Assembly: GCF_002161765.1 (NCBI RefSeq) | Contig: NZ_NFIN01000026.1 | Coordinates: forward strand, 1-42,347 | Direction: 5' to 3' | From: Bacteroides sp. An322 | GTDB taxonomy: Bacteria; Bacteroidota; Bacteroidia; Bacteroidales; Bacteroidaceae | Length of the DNA stretch: 42,347 nucleotides | Part shown: piece by piece, positions 26,791 to 34,898 of the stretch | Position numbering within the stretch: the stretch's first letter is position 1 | Layout: every line of letters starts with the position of its first letter | The notes under the pieces: model-generated | What the model was told of the DNA's origin: nothing | Databases searched by the model: none | Seen by the model: the letters and a program-made list of their open reading frames with translations, nothing else | Translations under genes and position numbers: made by a program

Positions 26791-28078
26791 GCTTGTCTAT
26801 TACCCGTTGCGACTTGCCTTGGCTGCGCTGGATGCTATTCGGCTCCATCAATTTCACATCGGCACTGATAGACAAGACACTCTTTAATTTATCCGACAAA
26901 AGCTTCTTCAAATTCAACATCGAAGCGATGTCGTCGCTGAAATAGTCACGCCGCACTTCTACCTGGACTTGCAAGGTGTCGAGGTTGTTCACGCGGTCTA
27001 CCACCAACATGTAGCGCGGCTCGAACTCTTTCATGCTCAAGATTACGCTTTCCACTTGAGACGGGAATACGTTAATGCCTCGGATAATCAGCATATCGTC
27101 GCTGCGTCCCATAATCGGAGTCATCCGCACGCTGGTGCGCCCGCAGGGGCATACGCCGGGCATCAGCGAGGTCAGGTCTTTCGTGCGGTAACGGAGCAAG
27201 GGCATGCCTTCCTTGGTGAGGGTGGTGAACACCAGTTCGCCTTGTTGCCCGTAGGGGAGCGGAGCCAACGTGTTCGGGTCGATGATTTCGGGATAGAAAT
27301 GGTCTTCGTGGATGTGCGAGCCGTTCTGCTCCTGGCACTCGCACGACACGCCCGGCCCCATTATCTCGCTCAAGCCATACAGGTTATACCCTTTCAAGCC
27401 CAGGCGTTCCTGAATCTCCTGACGCATGTTCTCGGTCCATGGCTCGGCTCCGAAAGCACCGATGCGGAGGCTCAGCTCGTTTTTATCGATGCCCATCTTG
27501 TCTACCGTCTCCGCTAAATAAAGGGCATACGAGGGGGTGCAGGCGATGCCCGTGATGTGCAGGTCGCGAATCAGGCGCACGTGTTTCTCGGTATTGCCCG
27601 TAGAGGCGGGTATCACCGTAGCGCCTAAGTTCTCCACGCCGTAATGCGCTCCCAAACCTCCGGTAAACAAGCCGTATCCATAACTTACCGAGAACGTATC
27701 TTCACGGGTCACGCCGTATGCCGAAAGGCAACGCGACATCACTTCCGACCATACCGCCAAGTCTTTGCGCGTATATCCTACAATCGTCGGATTGCCCGTT
27801 GTGCCCGATGAAGCATGCACCCGCACGACTTCCGATTTGGGGGCAGCCATCAGCCCGTAGGGATAATTGTCGCGCAAGTCTTGCTTGGTGGTGAAAGGCA
27901 GTTTCACTATATCGTCGATGCTCCGGATGTCTTCTGGCATCAGGTCCATTTCTTGCATCTTGTGCCGGTAGAAGGGCACATTGTGGTAAACGTAAGCGAC
28001 TAATTTCTGCAACCGCTTACCTTGCAGCTCGCGCAACTGTTCGCGCGGCATGCATTCTTTGTTGGGATTCCAAATCAT
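26765..28078 (-). CDS. paaK: Phenylacetate-CoA ligase (arylacetate-CoA ligase)
   Basis: This 437-aa protein matches the family length. The AMP-binding loop SSGTTGNPT is at residues 90-98. YGLFTGGLGAHYG, GYNLYGLSEIMGPGVSCEC (A5-like motif), GELVFTTLTKEGMPLLRYRTKDLT and GRSDDMLIIRGINVFPSQVES are family motifs. It links arylacetates to CoA with ATP, or runs in reverse to make ATP from arylacetyl-CoA. Next to an indolepyruvate oxidoreductase it completes aryl-pyruvate to arylacetate conversion or the reductive direction. The C-terminal VNNE comes from a repeat sequence rather than conserved protein. Confidence 0.95.
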   Translation of the reverse strand: MIWNPNKECMPREQLRELQGKRLQKLVAYVYHNVPFYRHKMQEMDLMPEDIRSIDDIVKLPFTTKQDLRDNYPYGLMAAPKSEVVRVHASSGTTGNPTIVGYTRKDLAVWSEVMSRCLSAYGVTREDTFSVSYGYGLFTGGLGAHYGVENLGATVIPASTGNTEKHVRLIRDLHITGIACTPSYALYLAETVDKMGIDKNELSLRIGAFGAEPWTENMRQEIQERLGLKGYNLYGLSEIMGPGVSCECQEQNGSHIHEDHFYPEIIDPNTLAPLPYGQQGELVFTTLTKEGMPLLRYRTKDLTSLMPGVCPCGRTSVRMTPIMGRSDDMLIIRGINVFPSQVESVILSMKEFEPRYMLVVDRVNNLDTLQVQVEVRRDYFSDDIASMLNLKKLLSDKLKSVLSISADVKLMEPNSIQRSQGKSQRVIDKRTYLVNNE

Positions 28079-28082
28079 GTCA

Positions 28083-28193
28083 TCAGTTAATAATTAATAG
28101 TTAATAATTAATAGTGTACAAAACGAGTGTACCTTATCTATTATAATTATTCATTGCTAACTATTCATTGTTACTTATTCATTGTTAACTATC
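28083..28193. repeat. AT-rich repeat between aminotransferase and paaK
   Basis: The left arm AGTTAATAATTAATAGTTAAT (split at 28084-28114) is complemented by tandem TATTCATTG-TAAC units (28145-28192). As at 26765, the right arm contains a gene end: the aminotransferase stop is at 28175 and its final VNNE codons lie in the repeat. Confidence 0.7.
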
Positions 28194-29500
28194 GGGTGGT
28201 CCTCATGGAACGCTTTCATCCGCTCTTCCAGTACGGGATAAAGCTCGTCGCGCATCCGCGAGGTGCAGGCACGCACCCCTTGCTGCTCGCTTCCCGTGGT
28301 GGAGAGCGAAATGCTGCTCACTCCGTAATACATCAATTCGAGGAGTAATTCGCCTCCCGTCATGCCCGGATAGCCAAGAGTGAAGAAGAAGCCGTCGCCC
28401 ACCTGACGGGTCACATCGCGGTCGTAGACGATGGTGAAGCCGTTATCGGTGAATATCTTCTTCATCCGGCTGGCACGGCGTTCGTACTCGCGCACGTCTT
28501 CCACGAAGTTGATTTCGCCCGATACCGAACGTTCCAGCATCTCCGCCATGCCGTATTGGGTGGTGGCTGTACATCCCGATGTAATCATATACAGGATGGA
28601 AGCGATGAACGTGGGGCCGAATACGCCCGAATCTTCGTAGCGTTTTGCCAACGCCGGATATTGCTTGTCGAAAAGCTTATCGGATATGCAAGCCAAGGCA
28701 ATGCGCTGGCCCGCATAGCTGAATATCTTCGAAGCGGAAAGCATGAGGATGTAATTATCGGTATAGCGCGCCACGGTAGGCACGAAAGGCGGCTGGCAGG
28801 GACGCCCGTACTTATGACGGAAATCCATACAGAAATACGCCTGGTCTTCCATCACCACCACGTCATATCGGGTGGCAAGCTCGCCGATAATCTTCAGTTC
28901 TTCTTCTTCCAAGCATATCCATGCGGGATTGTTCGGATTGGAATAGACCACGGCTGCAATGTCTCCCTTTGCCATATAGCTTTCTAATTTTGCCCGAAGC
29001 GGCTCTCCCCGGAAATCGTGGATGTCGAAATACTCCCACCCGATGCCTAAGATGCGCAACTGGGATTTTTGGATAGGGAAACCCGGGTCGATGAAAAGCA
29101 CCTTATTCTTCCCCGGAATGCGTTGCGTACAAGCTATAAATGCCCCGAACGAGGCGGATACAGAGCCTGTAGTAGGCACACAGGCACGGGGGGAAATATC
29201 GATGTCTATAAACGCTTTCACAAAACGGGACGCAGCCTCTTTGAGTTCGGGCACTCCAGCCGCGGCAGGATATTGCGCTCCCACACCCGCGTCTAACGCC
29301 CTTTTCTCGGCTTCGATACCTACCTTATTGGCAGGCAATCCGGGCGACCCTTGATCCATGCGGATGAACGGGATGCCCGTCTGCTCTTCCAAGCGGGAAG
29401 CCACCAAAAGCACATCGCCGATGGTGGCGTTTTGCAGGTCGGCCACTTTCATCTCGCGCGCCACGCCCGCCACCTGTTCTTTACTGAATACACTGCTCAT
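28175..29500 (-). CDS. PLP-dependent aminotransferase (class I/II fold), probably aromatic
   Basis: The ATG at 29500 (MSSVFSKEQVAGVAREM) gives 441 aa; the frame upstream to 29548 runs into an intergenic repeat. Fold type I motifs are visible: PTTGSVSASFGAFI (cofactor phosphate site), SNPNNPAW (N191 region), VVMEDQAYF (D219) and SASKIFSYAGQR with the PLP lysine K258. It lies between paaK and iorBA, so the likely substrates are aromatic amino acids, giving aryl-pyruvates for the oxidoreductase. Substrate choice is inferred from context. Confidence 0.87.
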   Translation of the reverse strand: MSSVFSKEQVAGVAREMKVADLQNATIGDVLLVASRLEEQTGIPFIRMDQGSPGLPANKVGIEAEKRALDAGVGAQYPAAAGVPELKEAASRFVKAFIDIDISPRACVPTTGSVSASFGAFIACTQRIPGKNKVLFIDPGFPIQKSQLRILGIGWEYFDIHDFRGEPLRAKLESYMAKGDIAAVVYSNPNNPAWICLEEEELKIIGELATRYDVVVMEDQAYFCMDFRHKYGRPCQPPFVPTVARYTDNYILMLSASKIFSYAGQRIALACISDKLFDKQYPALAKRYEDSGVFGPTFIASILYMITSGCTATTQYGMAEMLERSVSGEINFVEDVREYERRASRMKKIFTDNGFTIVYDRDVTRQVGDGFFFTLGYPGMTGGELLLELMYYGVSSISLSTTGSEQQGVRACTSRMRDELYPVLEERMKAFHEDHPIVNNE

Positions 29501-29523
29501 AAATCTTTTGTTGATAAAACATA

Positions 29524-29671
29524 GCACACAGATGACACAGACGGGCACAGAAGAACACGGATTTTTATTTTAATGTGCCAATACGCCAATAAGATTAACA
29601 CATTAGCACATTATTTATCAGCACATTAAATTTCTGTGTAAAACTGTGTCTTTCTGTGTTATCTGTGTGCC
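29524..29671. repeat. Long imperfect inverted repeat between iorB and the aminotransferase
   Basis: The left arm (GCACACAGATGACACAGACG..., from 29524) pairs with the right arm (...GTGTCTTTCTGTGTTATCTGTGTGC, to 29671) over about 40 bp with several mismatches. AATGTGCCAATA-like inner repeats lie between. It is the same class as the hairpins at 16601, 23150 and 31912. Confidence 0.7.
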
Positions 29672-29677
29672 ATTAAA

Positions 29678-30271
29678 TTAATACTCACGGTTCAAGTTTT
29701 TCACATAATCGCGCCCGATGTCGAAAGCACGGTAGTTCATTTCCACCACCTCTTCCCCTTTCGAGGCAAAGATGCGCCCTATGCTTTCGCGCAAGGCATC
29801 GACATCCAATATTTTAAGGAAAGCCGCCGCCGCTCCCAACAAAATGACATTCGCCGAGCGAGGCACATGGTTTTCCTTTGCCAGCCTTTCCACGTCAAGC
29901 GAAACCACATGGGGCTGGGCGTTCAATTCATCCGCCAAAGCCCGCTCGTCGGGATAATTGGGGATATTCTTAAACGGCGCGGACGAAGTGATAATCCATC
30001 CGTCTTCCGCCAGATAAGGCAAATAACGCAACGCCTCCATCGGCTCCAAGGAAAGAATCATGTCTGCCGTGCCCAAGGCGATGAGGTCGGAAGCGATGGG
30101 AGTATCCGAAAGGCGGAGATTGGATTGCACGTCTCCCCCGCGCTGGCTCATCCCGTGCACTTCGGCTTGTTTCAAGGTCAGCCCCATGCGGGTGGCTGCT
30201 TCCCCGATGATGGTAGCTATGGACAAGATTCCTTGCCCGCCTACCCCTGAAAGTATGATGTCTGTTTTCAT
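29678..30271 (-). CDS. iorB: Indolepyruvate:ferredoxin oxidoreductase, beta subunit
   Basis: This 197-aa gamma-type pyruvate oxidoreductase domain starts DIILSGVGGQGILSIATIIGEAA and contains EVHGMSQRGGDVQSNLRLSD, both hallmarks of IorB. It pairs with IorA to decarboxylate aryl-pyruvates to arylacetyl-CoA with reduction of ferredoxin. Its start overlaps the iorA stop by 4 nt, so translation is coupled and the subunits are made in step. Confidence 0.95.
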   Translation of the reverse strand: MKTDIILSGVGGQGILSIATIIGEAATRMGLTLKQAEVHGMSQRGGDVQSNLRLSDTPIASDLIALGTADMILSLEPMEALRYLPYLAEDGWIITSSAPFKNIPNYPDERALADELNAQPHVVSLDVERLAKENHVPRSANVILLGAAAAFLKILDVDALRESIGRIFASKGEEVVEMNYRAFDIGRDYVKNLNREY

Positions 30272-31887
30272 TTCTTCTCGGCTTTTTTCTTTTTCAACTT
30301 ACGGTTTAATGTCTGTATGCACTCGCGGCGCGGGATAATGACCGACACGCCCCGGTATTCGATTTCCTCGCGGATGACACGGGTAATCTCTTCCATGTTC
30401 TTCGGAAGGGGCACCACCACGCGCACGTGTTCAGGCTCTACGCCTAAGCCCAAGCAAATGGCTTCGAACTTATTGGTGCCCGCCGAATCTTGCCCGCCCG
30501 TCATGGCGGTGGTCAGGTTGTCCGAGATAACCACGGTGATGTTCGCCTTGTCGTTCACCGCGTCCAGCAATCCCGTCATGCCCGAATGGGTAAAGGTGGA
30601 GTCTCCGATGATAGCAATGGCAGGGAATTGCCCGGCATCCGCCGCTCCCTTCGCCATGGTGATGGACGCACCCATATCCACACAACTGTTCAAAGCACGG
30701 AAAGGAGGCAACGCGCCCAAGGTGTAACACCCGATGTCGCCGAATATCTTCGCGCCGGGATATTCCGCCGCTACCCGGTTCAGGGCATCGTACACATCCC
30801 GGTGCCCGCATCCCACGCACAAGGCAGGCGGACGGGGAACCATGTTCTGAGCCGGAGCATAAACCTCCGCACTGGGAATGCCTAAAGCCGCCTTTACGCT
30901 ATCGGGAGTCAATTCTCCGGTACGGGGCAAATCTCCGCTCAGGCGTCCTTTCACGATGTATTTCGTCGGGAGCAACCCTTTTAATTGTTCCTCTACGAAG
31001 GGCTGGCCGTCTTCTACCACCAGCACCTCCTTGCACGAATCCGCCAAGCGGGTCAATTGCTCCATCGGAAGCGGATATTGCGAGACCTTCACAAGCGGGA
31101 ACGGACATCCGGCAGGGTAATTCTCCATTACATAATTATATCCGATGCCGCACGCCACGATGCCCCGTTCGGCAATGTCTGCCCCAAGTTCCGCCTTATT
31201 AAAAGGAGAAGATTCGGAGAGAGCCAATAATTGAGGTTGCGCAGAAATCACTTCCAAATAACGCCGGCGCGCATTGGCTGGAAGCAACACCCAGTCCGCC
31301 GGAACAGATTCCCGTCCCGTACAAGTGACTTCATTGAACTCCGTCTTCACCCGGACCGCCGCGCGCGAATGAGCCAAGCGAGTAACGATACGCATCAGGA
31401 CGGGAAGTTTTTCCCGTTCCGACAATTCGTATGCATATTCCATCATGTCATACGCCTCTTGTTGCGAGGAAGGTTCGAGGACAGGCACCATGGCAAACTT
31501 GCCATAGAAGCGCGAATCTTGCTCGTTTTGAGAAGAATGCATCGTAGGGTCATCCGCCGCCAGCACCACGATTCCTCCGTTAACACCCGTAATTGCCGAA
31601 TTGACAAACGCATCGGCGCATACATTCATACCTACATGCTTCATACAGACCAATGCCCGCTTGCCCATGTACGACACACCCAAAGCCGCTTCCATAGCGG
31701 TCTTCTCGTTCGTGCACCAGCTGCTGTGCAAACCTCTCGCCCGTGCTAAGGGCGAATCCTGTATGTATTCGGTTATCTCGGTCGAGGGAGTCCCCGGATA
31801 GGCATATACCCCCGAGATTCCCGCATGAATGGCGCCCAAGGCTATCGCCTGGTCGCCCAATAATAAAAGTTTATCGCTGCTATTCAT
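30268..31887 (-). CDS. iorA: Indolepyruvate:ferredoxin oxidoreductase, alpha subunit lacking the ferredoxin domain
   Basis: This 539-aa protein has the pyrimidine-binding domain first (YAYPGTPSTEITEY, about 28-41). The TPP-binding domain follows, with CVGCGHRDVYDAL at 357-369, GDIGCYTLGALPP near 385 and GDSTFTHSGMTG near 423. Archaeal-type IorA carries a C-terminal 2x[4Fe-4S] ferredoxin domain. Here the chain ends after PRRECIQTL and a Lys-rich tail, with no CxxCxxC motif. Electron exit must use the remaining cluster ligands or a separate ferredoxin. With PaaK it can form arylacetyl-CoA or run reductively to make aryl-pyruvates, as known physiologically for Bacteroides and phenylacetate. Confidence 0.94.
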   Translation of the reverse strand: MNSSDKLLLLGDQAIALGAIHAGISGVYAYPGTPSTEITEYIQDSPLARARGLHSSWCTNEKTAMEAALGVSYMGKRALVCMKHVGMNVCADAFVNSAITGVNGGIVVLAADDPTMHSSQNEQDSRFYGKFAMVPVLEPSSQQEAYDMMEYAYELSEREKLPVLMRIVTRLAHSRAAVRVKTEFNEVTCTGRESVPADWVLLPANARRRYLEVISAQPQLLALSESSPFNKAELGADIAERGIVACGIGYNYVMENYPAGCPFPLVKVSQYPLPMEQLTRLADSCKEVLVVEDGQPFVEEQLKGLLPTKYIVKGRLSGDLPRTGELTPDSVKAALGIPSAEVYAPAQNMVPRPPALCVGCGHRDVYDALNRVAAEYPGAKIFGDIGCYTLGALPPFRALNSCVDMGASITMAKGAADAGQFPAIAIIGDSTFTHSGMTGLLDAVNDKANITVVISDNLTTAMTGGQDSAGTNKFEAICLGLGVEPEHVRVVVPLPKNMEEITRVIREEIEYRGVSVIIPRRECIQTLNRKLKKKKAEKK

Positions 31888-31911
31888 AATTCTTAAACTT
31901 ATGTTTTTATG

Positions 31912-31990
31912 AAACGCAGATTAACGCGGATTTACGCAAAAATTTATTTTTAATTATCATCTGCGAAAATCTGCGTTAATCCGCGTTTTT
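31912..31990. repeat. Inverted repeat between the amidohydrolase gene and iorA
   Basis: AAACGCAGATTAACGCGGATTTACGC (left part, from 31912, read in pieces) is mirrored by CTGCGTTAATCCGCGTTTTT (to 31990), with only purine-for-purine differences between the arms. It forms a stem of about 25 bp in the operon mRNA. Confidence 0.75.
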
Positions 31991-31999
31991 AAAATCCAA

Positions 32000-32770
32000 C
32001 TACATCAACGCAAAGCCATCCGCATCGTCCAATACGGGGAACTTCTTGCGGAACGCTTCCAATTCCTCCATACTAACCGTAGCTTCGGCACATTCCTCGC
32101 ACCCGTCGGTACATGCCGCAAGCGTATGCCCGTATGGGTCGATAACGGCACTTCCTCCGCAATAATCGCAATACGGGTCTTTCCCCGTACGGTTCACGGC
32201 TATCACGTAACACTGGTTCTCGATGGCACGGGCACGGAGCAATGCCTTCCATGCTTCCACGCGCGGTGTGGGCCAGCTTGCCACGTAAAGAATGGCATCG
32301 TAATCGCCCCGGTTGCGTGACCAGACGGGGAAACGCAGGTCATAACACACCTCAAGCAAGAAACGCACGCCCCGGAAGCTGGCCACCACACGCTCGTTGC
32401 CGGGCGTATAATGCTTATCCTCGCCTCCATACGTAAACAAGTGCTTCTTATTATACCAACGCACCTGCCCGTCAGGGGTCACAAAATAAAAACGATTGTA
32501 ATACTTTCCTTCTTCTTCAACGGCTATGCTCCCCGCCAAAGCGCAATCTTTTTCCTTAGCTTTCCGCTTCATCCATTGCAGGGTTTCACTATCCGCGGGC
32601 TCCGCAACCCCTTCGGGCTGAGTGCAGAATCCGGTAGAAAACATTTCAGGGAAGACATACAGGTCTGCACCTGATTGGGCATCCAACATCTCGTCCAAAT
32701 GCACCCGGTTTGCCTCCGGATTCGCCCAACAAATATCTGTTTGTAGAATGATTACTTTCATGCTTTTCAT
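32000..32770 (-). CDS. Carbon-nitrogen hydrolase, omega-amidase-like
   Basis: This 256-aa protein (ATG at 32761 is a possible alternative) has the nitrilase-superfamily triad E42 (FPEMFSTGF), K108 (YNKKHLF) and C142 (LEVCYDLRFP). The LRFP-WSRN segment and length resemble the YafV/Nit2 omega-amidases, which hydrolyse the amides of 2-oxoglutaramate or 2-oxosuccinamate formed when Gln or Asn is the amino donor in transamination. It heads a run containing an aromatic aminotransferase, so clearing such a by-product is a sensible role. Substrate is inferred. Confidence 0.85.
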   Translation of the reverse strand: MKSMKVIILQTDICWANPEANRVHLDEMLDAQSGADLYVFPEMFSTGFCTQPEGVAEPADSETLQWMKRKAKEKDCALAGSIAVEEEGKYYNRFYFVTPDGQVRWYNKKHLFTYGGEDKHYTPGNERVVASFRGVRFLLEVCYDLRFPVWSRNRGDYDAILYVASWPTPRVEAWKALLRARAIENQCYVIAVNRTGKDPYCDYCGGSAVIDPYGHTLAACTDGCEECAEATVSMEELEAFRKKFPVLDDADGFALM

Positions 32771-32783
32771 ATTTAGAAACGCC

Positions 32784-32815
32784 CAAAGGTAGCAAAATAA
32801 TCGTTATACCCCAAT
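32784..32815 (-). promoter_or_regulatory. Promoter for the amidohydrolase-ior-paaK run
   Basis: On the - strand TACCTTTG (32791 to 32784) matches TAnnTTTG, and ATTG (32815 to 32812) lies 20 nt upstream. The start would be near 32777, immediately before the ATG at 32770, or 32761 if a longer leader is required. It has the same layout as the pflB promoter. Confidence 0.6.
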
Positions 32816-32947
32816 AATACGAGCAAAATATTACTCTTTCCTCTCATAAAAATTCCAAATTGCACTTTTTTGTATTTCCGTCATCCTTTTTTCTTCTCCC
32901 AAATCCTGTCAAAAAGGCAGCCGATTGCTGACAAAAATGCATACGGA

Positions 32948-33015
32948 TTCATCGGCCAACACACTAGGCTTCATCAGCCAACGAACCCTGCTTCATCGGG
33001 CATCGAAGCCTAGTG
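32948..33015. repeat. Triple 22-nt repeat element with closing inverted repeat (copy A)
   Basis: TTCATC begins at 32948, 32970 and 32992, an exact 22-nt period. Each is followed by GGCC, AGCC or GGGC. CACTAGGCTTC (32962-32972) pairs perfectly with GAAGCCTAGTG (33005-33015). It sits in the 384-nt gap between divergent genes, which otherwise shows only the two promoters and AT-rich sequence. Confidence 0.7.
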
Positions 33016-33118
33016 CATTCAGGCACCCACCTATATGCCCAAACCGGAATTAACGGAAATTTTGAACCGACACTTAGAAAAGACGCAAAGATATAGGGCA
33101 AGTTTGCAAAAAGTTTTT

Positions 33119-33126
33119 TATTTTTG
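33119..33126 (+). promoter_or_regulatory. Probable -7 element of the lysS promoter
   Basis: TATTTTTG (33119-33126) fits TAnnTTTG and lies 28 nt before the lysS ATG. A TTTG at 33103-33106 is too close for a normal -33, so the upstream half is weak. Confidence 0.45.
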
Positions 33127-33154
33127 TAGCGAAATTGAGTTAATGTATTAACAA

Positions 33155-34885
33155 ATGAACGTATTAGAACTAAGTGAACAGGAGATTATCAGACGCAATA
33201 GTCTGAATGAGCTGAGAGCGATGGGCATCAATCCGTACCCTGCTGCCGAGTATGTAACCAATGCATTTTCGACTGACATAAAAGCCGAATTCAAGGAAGA
33301 CGAGGCAGAACCGCGCAAAGTATCGGTTGCGGGACGTATGATGTCGCGCCGCGTAATGGGTAAGGCTTCTTTCATTGAGTTACAAGACTCCAAAGGACGT
33401 ATCCAAGTATACATCACCCGCGACGACATTTGTCCGGATGAAAACAAAGACTTATATAATGTAGTGTTCAAACGCCTGCTCGACCTGGGCGACTTCATCG
33501 GCATCGAAGGGTTTGTCTTCCGTACCCAAGCGGGAGAAATCTCTATCCACGCCCAGAAGCTGACCGTACTGGCAAAATCGCTTCGCCCGCTCCCGATTGT
33601 AAAATACAAAGACGGAGTGGCATACGATAAGTTTGAAGACCCCGAACTGCGTTACCGCCAGCGGTATGTAGACTTGGTGGTAAACGACGGGGTGAAAGAC
33701 ATTTTCCTGCAACGTGCTACGGTAATCCGCACAATCCGCCGCGTGCTCGATGAAGCAGGATATACAGAAGTGGAAACCCCTACTCTGCAAAACATTGCAG
33801 GCGGGGCAAGCGCCAAACCCTTCATCACCCACTTCAATGCCCTCGATACCGATATGTATATGCGTATCGCTACCGAACTTTACTTGAAACGGCTCATTGT
33901 GGGCGGATTCGAAGGCGTATACGAAATCGGGAAGAACTTCCGAAACGAAGGTATGGACCGCAACCACAATCCGGAATTCACTTGCATGGAATTGTACGTG
34001 CAATACAAGGACTACAACTGGATGATGTCGTTCACCGAGAAACTGCTCGAAGCTGTCTGCATCGCCGTAAACGGCAAGCCCGAACGCGAAATCGACGGCA
34101 CCGTTATCAGTTTCAAGGCTCCTTACAGACGTCTCCCGATTCTGGATGCCATCAAGGAAAAGACCGGTTATGACCTCAACGGCATGGACGAGGCACAAAT
34201 CCGCGAAGTATGCCAAAAGCTGGGTATGGAAATCGACGACACCATGGGCAAAGGCAAGCTGATAGACGAAATCTTCGGCGAGTTCTGCGAAGGCACGTTC
34301 ATCCAGCCTACATTCATCACCGACTATCCTGTAGAGATGTCGCCGCTCACCAAGATGCATCGCTCGAAACCCGGACTGACCGAACGTTTCGAACTAATGG
34401 TAAACGGAAAAGAGCTGGCAAATGCCTACTCGGAATTAAACGACCCGATAGACCAGGAAGAACGCTTCAAAGAACAGATGCGCTTAGCTGATAAAGGCGA
34501 TGATGAAGCGATGATTATCGACCAAGACTTCTTGCGTGCCCTGCAATACGGTATGCCTCCGACCAGCGGAATCGGCATCGGTATCGACCGTCTGGTAATG
34601 CTTATGACGGGCAAGACTTACATTCAGGAGGTATTGTTCTTCCCGCAGATGCGCCCCGAAAAGGTAACACCGAAAGACAACGCATCGAAGTATATGGAAC
34701 TGGGCATCCCCGAAGAATGGGTTCCCCTCATTCAAAAAGCAGGGTATAATTTGGTTTCAGACATGAAAGAAGTCAACCCGCAGAAACTGCACATGGATAT
34801 TTGCGGGGTGAACAAGAAATATAAATTGGGACTGACCAATCCGAGTGTTGACGAAGTCACAACATGGATAAGTAAAATCATGTAA
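33155..34885 (+). CDS. lysS: Lysyl-tRNA synthetase, class II
   Basis: This 576-aa protein has an N-terminal OB-fold anticodon-binding domain (about 50-150, VSVAGRMMSRRVMGKASF). Class II motif 1 is followed by the conserved ALDTDMYMRIATELYLKRL. Motif 2 is FRNEGMDRNHNPEFT (about 265), and motif 3 is GIGIGIDRLVML (about 471). It charges tRNA-Lys. The chain runs about 70 residues past motif 3, longer than E. coli LysS, a known Bacteroidetes feature. It is the first gene of a + strand housekeeping run with gpsA and pgi. Confidence 0.98.
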   Translation: MNVLELSEQEIIRRNSLNELRAMGINPYPAAEYVTNAFSTDIKAEFKEDEAEPRKVSVAGRMMSRRVMGKASFIELQDSKGRIQVYITRDDICPDENKDLYNVVFKRLLDLGDFIGIEGFVFRTQAGEISIHAQKLTVLAKSLRPLPIVKYKDGVAYDKFEDPELRYRQRYVDLVVNDGVKDIFLQRATVIRTIRRVLDEAGYTEVETPTLQNIAGGASAKPFITHFNALDTDMYMRIATELYLKRLIVGGFEGVYEIGKNFRNEGMDRNHNPEFTCMELYVQYKDYNWMMSFTEKLLEAVCIAVNGKPEREIDGTVISFKAPYRRLPILDAIKEKTGYDLNGMDEAQIREVCQKLGMEIDDTMGKGKLIDEIFGEFCEGTFIQPTFITDYPVEMSPLTKMHRSKPGLTERFELMVNGKELANAYSELNDPIDQEERFKEQMRLADKGDDEAMIIDQDFLRALQYGMPPTSGIGIGIDRLVMLMTGKTYIQEVLFFPQMRPEKVTPKDNASKYMELGIPEEWVPLIQKAGYNLVSDMKEVNPQKLHMDICGVNKKYKLGLTNPSVDEVTTWISKIM

Positions 34886-34898
34886 GTAAAAAGCAGAC

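Noticed and set aside
26969..27517. Long open frame opposite paaK (182 codons, + strand)
   Set aside because: It is the antisense shadow of a GC-rich, well-conserved gene; its protein has low-complexity His/Ala/Val-rich composition and no family features.
31231..31749. Long open frame opposite iorA (172 codons, + strand)
   Set aside because: Antisense shadow of iorA with Arg/His-rich composition; iorA motifs are unambiguous on the other strand.
32948..33015. Short direct repeats as a CRISPR array
   Set aside because: Only three units with a 22-nt period and partly conserved sequence throughout; there are no constant repeats alternating with unique spacers.
33452..34360. 302-codon frame opposite lysS
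   Set aside because: Shadow of lysS; class II synthetase motifs are clear on the + strand.
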